From Phycisphaerae bacterium (GTDB lineage: Bacteria > Planctomycetota > Phycisphaerae > UBA1845 > Fen-1342), in assembly GCA_016935035.1 (NCBI GenBank), contig JAFGRR010000715.1:1-6037 (forward strand): DNA of 6,037 bases. Reading direction: 5' to 3'. Under the pieces are notes generated by a model that was not told the DNA's origin, made no database searches, and saw nothing but the letters and a program-made list of their open reading frames with translations. Position 1 is the stretch's first letter, and each line of letters starts with the position of its first letter. Made by a program: the position numbers and the translations under genes. Positions 5,992 to 6,037 of the stretch are shown piece after piece.

Positions 5992-6037
5992 TGCTTTACC
6001 TTCCTGGGCGTGCTGCGCTTTCGCATTTGACTTGGCC

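Larger units (their letters stand above)
5712..6037. other. Region upstream of cheB with no supported gene
   Basis: These 326 nt hold the cheB leader and intergenic DNA. Open frames across it on the minus strand give arginine- and proline-rich translations without recognisable motifs. One minus-strand frame ends in TAA at 5998-5996 after 13 codons from the edge and could be the tail of an upstream gene, but this cannot be shown. I found no convincing -35/-10 pair here. Confidence 0.5.

Noticed and set aside
5811..6026. 71-codon minus-strand open frame upstream of cheB
   Set aside because: The translation is basic and proline-rich without motifs, and open frames of this length are common by chance in GC-rich DNA. 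It could only be kept with homolog support.

Overview
This is a GC-rich bacterial window in which every supported gene is read from the minus strand. Gene content (an FHA-GAF-SpoIIE/PP2C-type regulator beside CheB, CheX and CheY) and occasional TTG starts fit a free-living chemotactic bacterium. The FHA-GAF-phosphatase architecture suggests Planctomycetota, but that assignment is an inference from domain style only, without any marker gene.

In transcription order (high to low coordinates): 5712-6037 is a leader or intergenic stretch with no supportable gene. cheB (4581-5711) encodes a receiver plus methylesterase with all catalytic residues present. After a 169-nt gap comes a CheX-type CheY-P phosphatase (3908-4411, TTG start with a good ribosome binding site). 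It is tightly followed by a single-domain CheY (3528-3896), whose ribosome binding site overlaps the cheX stop codon. A 253-nt gap with two GC hairpins precedes a three-domain protein (FHA-like, GAF, SpoIIE/PP2C; 1655-3274). After another 246 nt, holding a hairpin and a promoter-like sequence, comes an APC-superfamily amino acid permease (1408 running off the left edge). A single in-frame TAG at codon 205 interrupts the permease; homologous sequence continues in the same frame for 264 further codons.

How the parts fit: CheB tunes receptor methylation, CheY is the phosphorylated output, and CheX removes its phosphate. Receptors, CheA, CheW and CheR are not in the window and should lie upstream. 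The FHA-GAF-PP2C protein is the odd member. Two of the four usual metal-binding aspartates of its phosphatase fold are glutamine, and its FHA-like domain lacks the usual Arg/Ser/His phosphopeptide contacts. It therefore looks more like a sensor or scaffold (pseudophosphatase) than a working enzyme. The permease is probably unrelated in function to the chemotaxis genes.

No RNA genes, mobile elements, CRISPR arrays or long repeats were seen. The most notable points are the degenerate phosphatase next to a CheX-CheY pair and the isolated amber codon in the permease. I did not find a clearly new multi-gene system.
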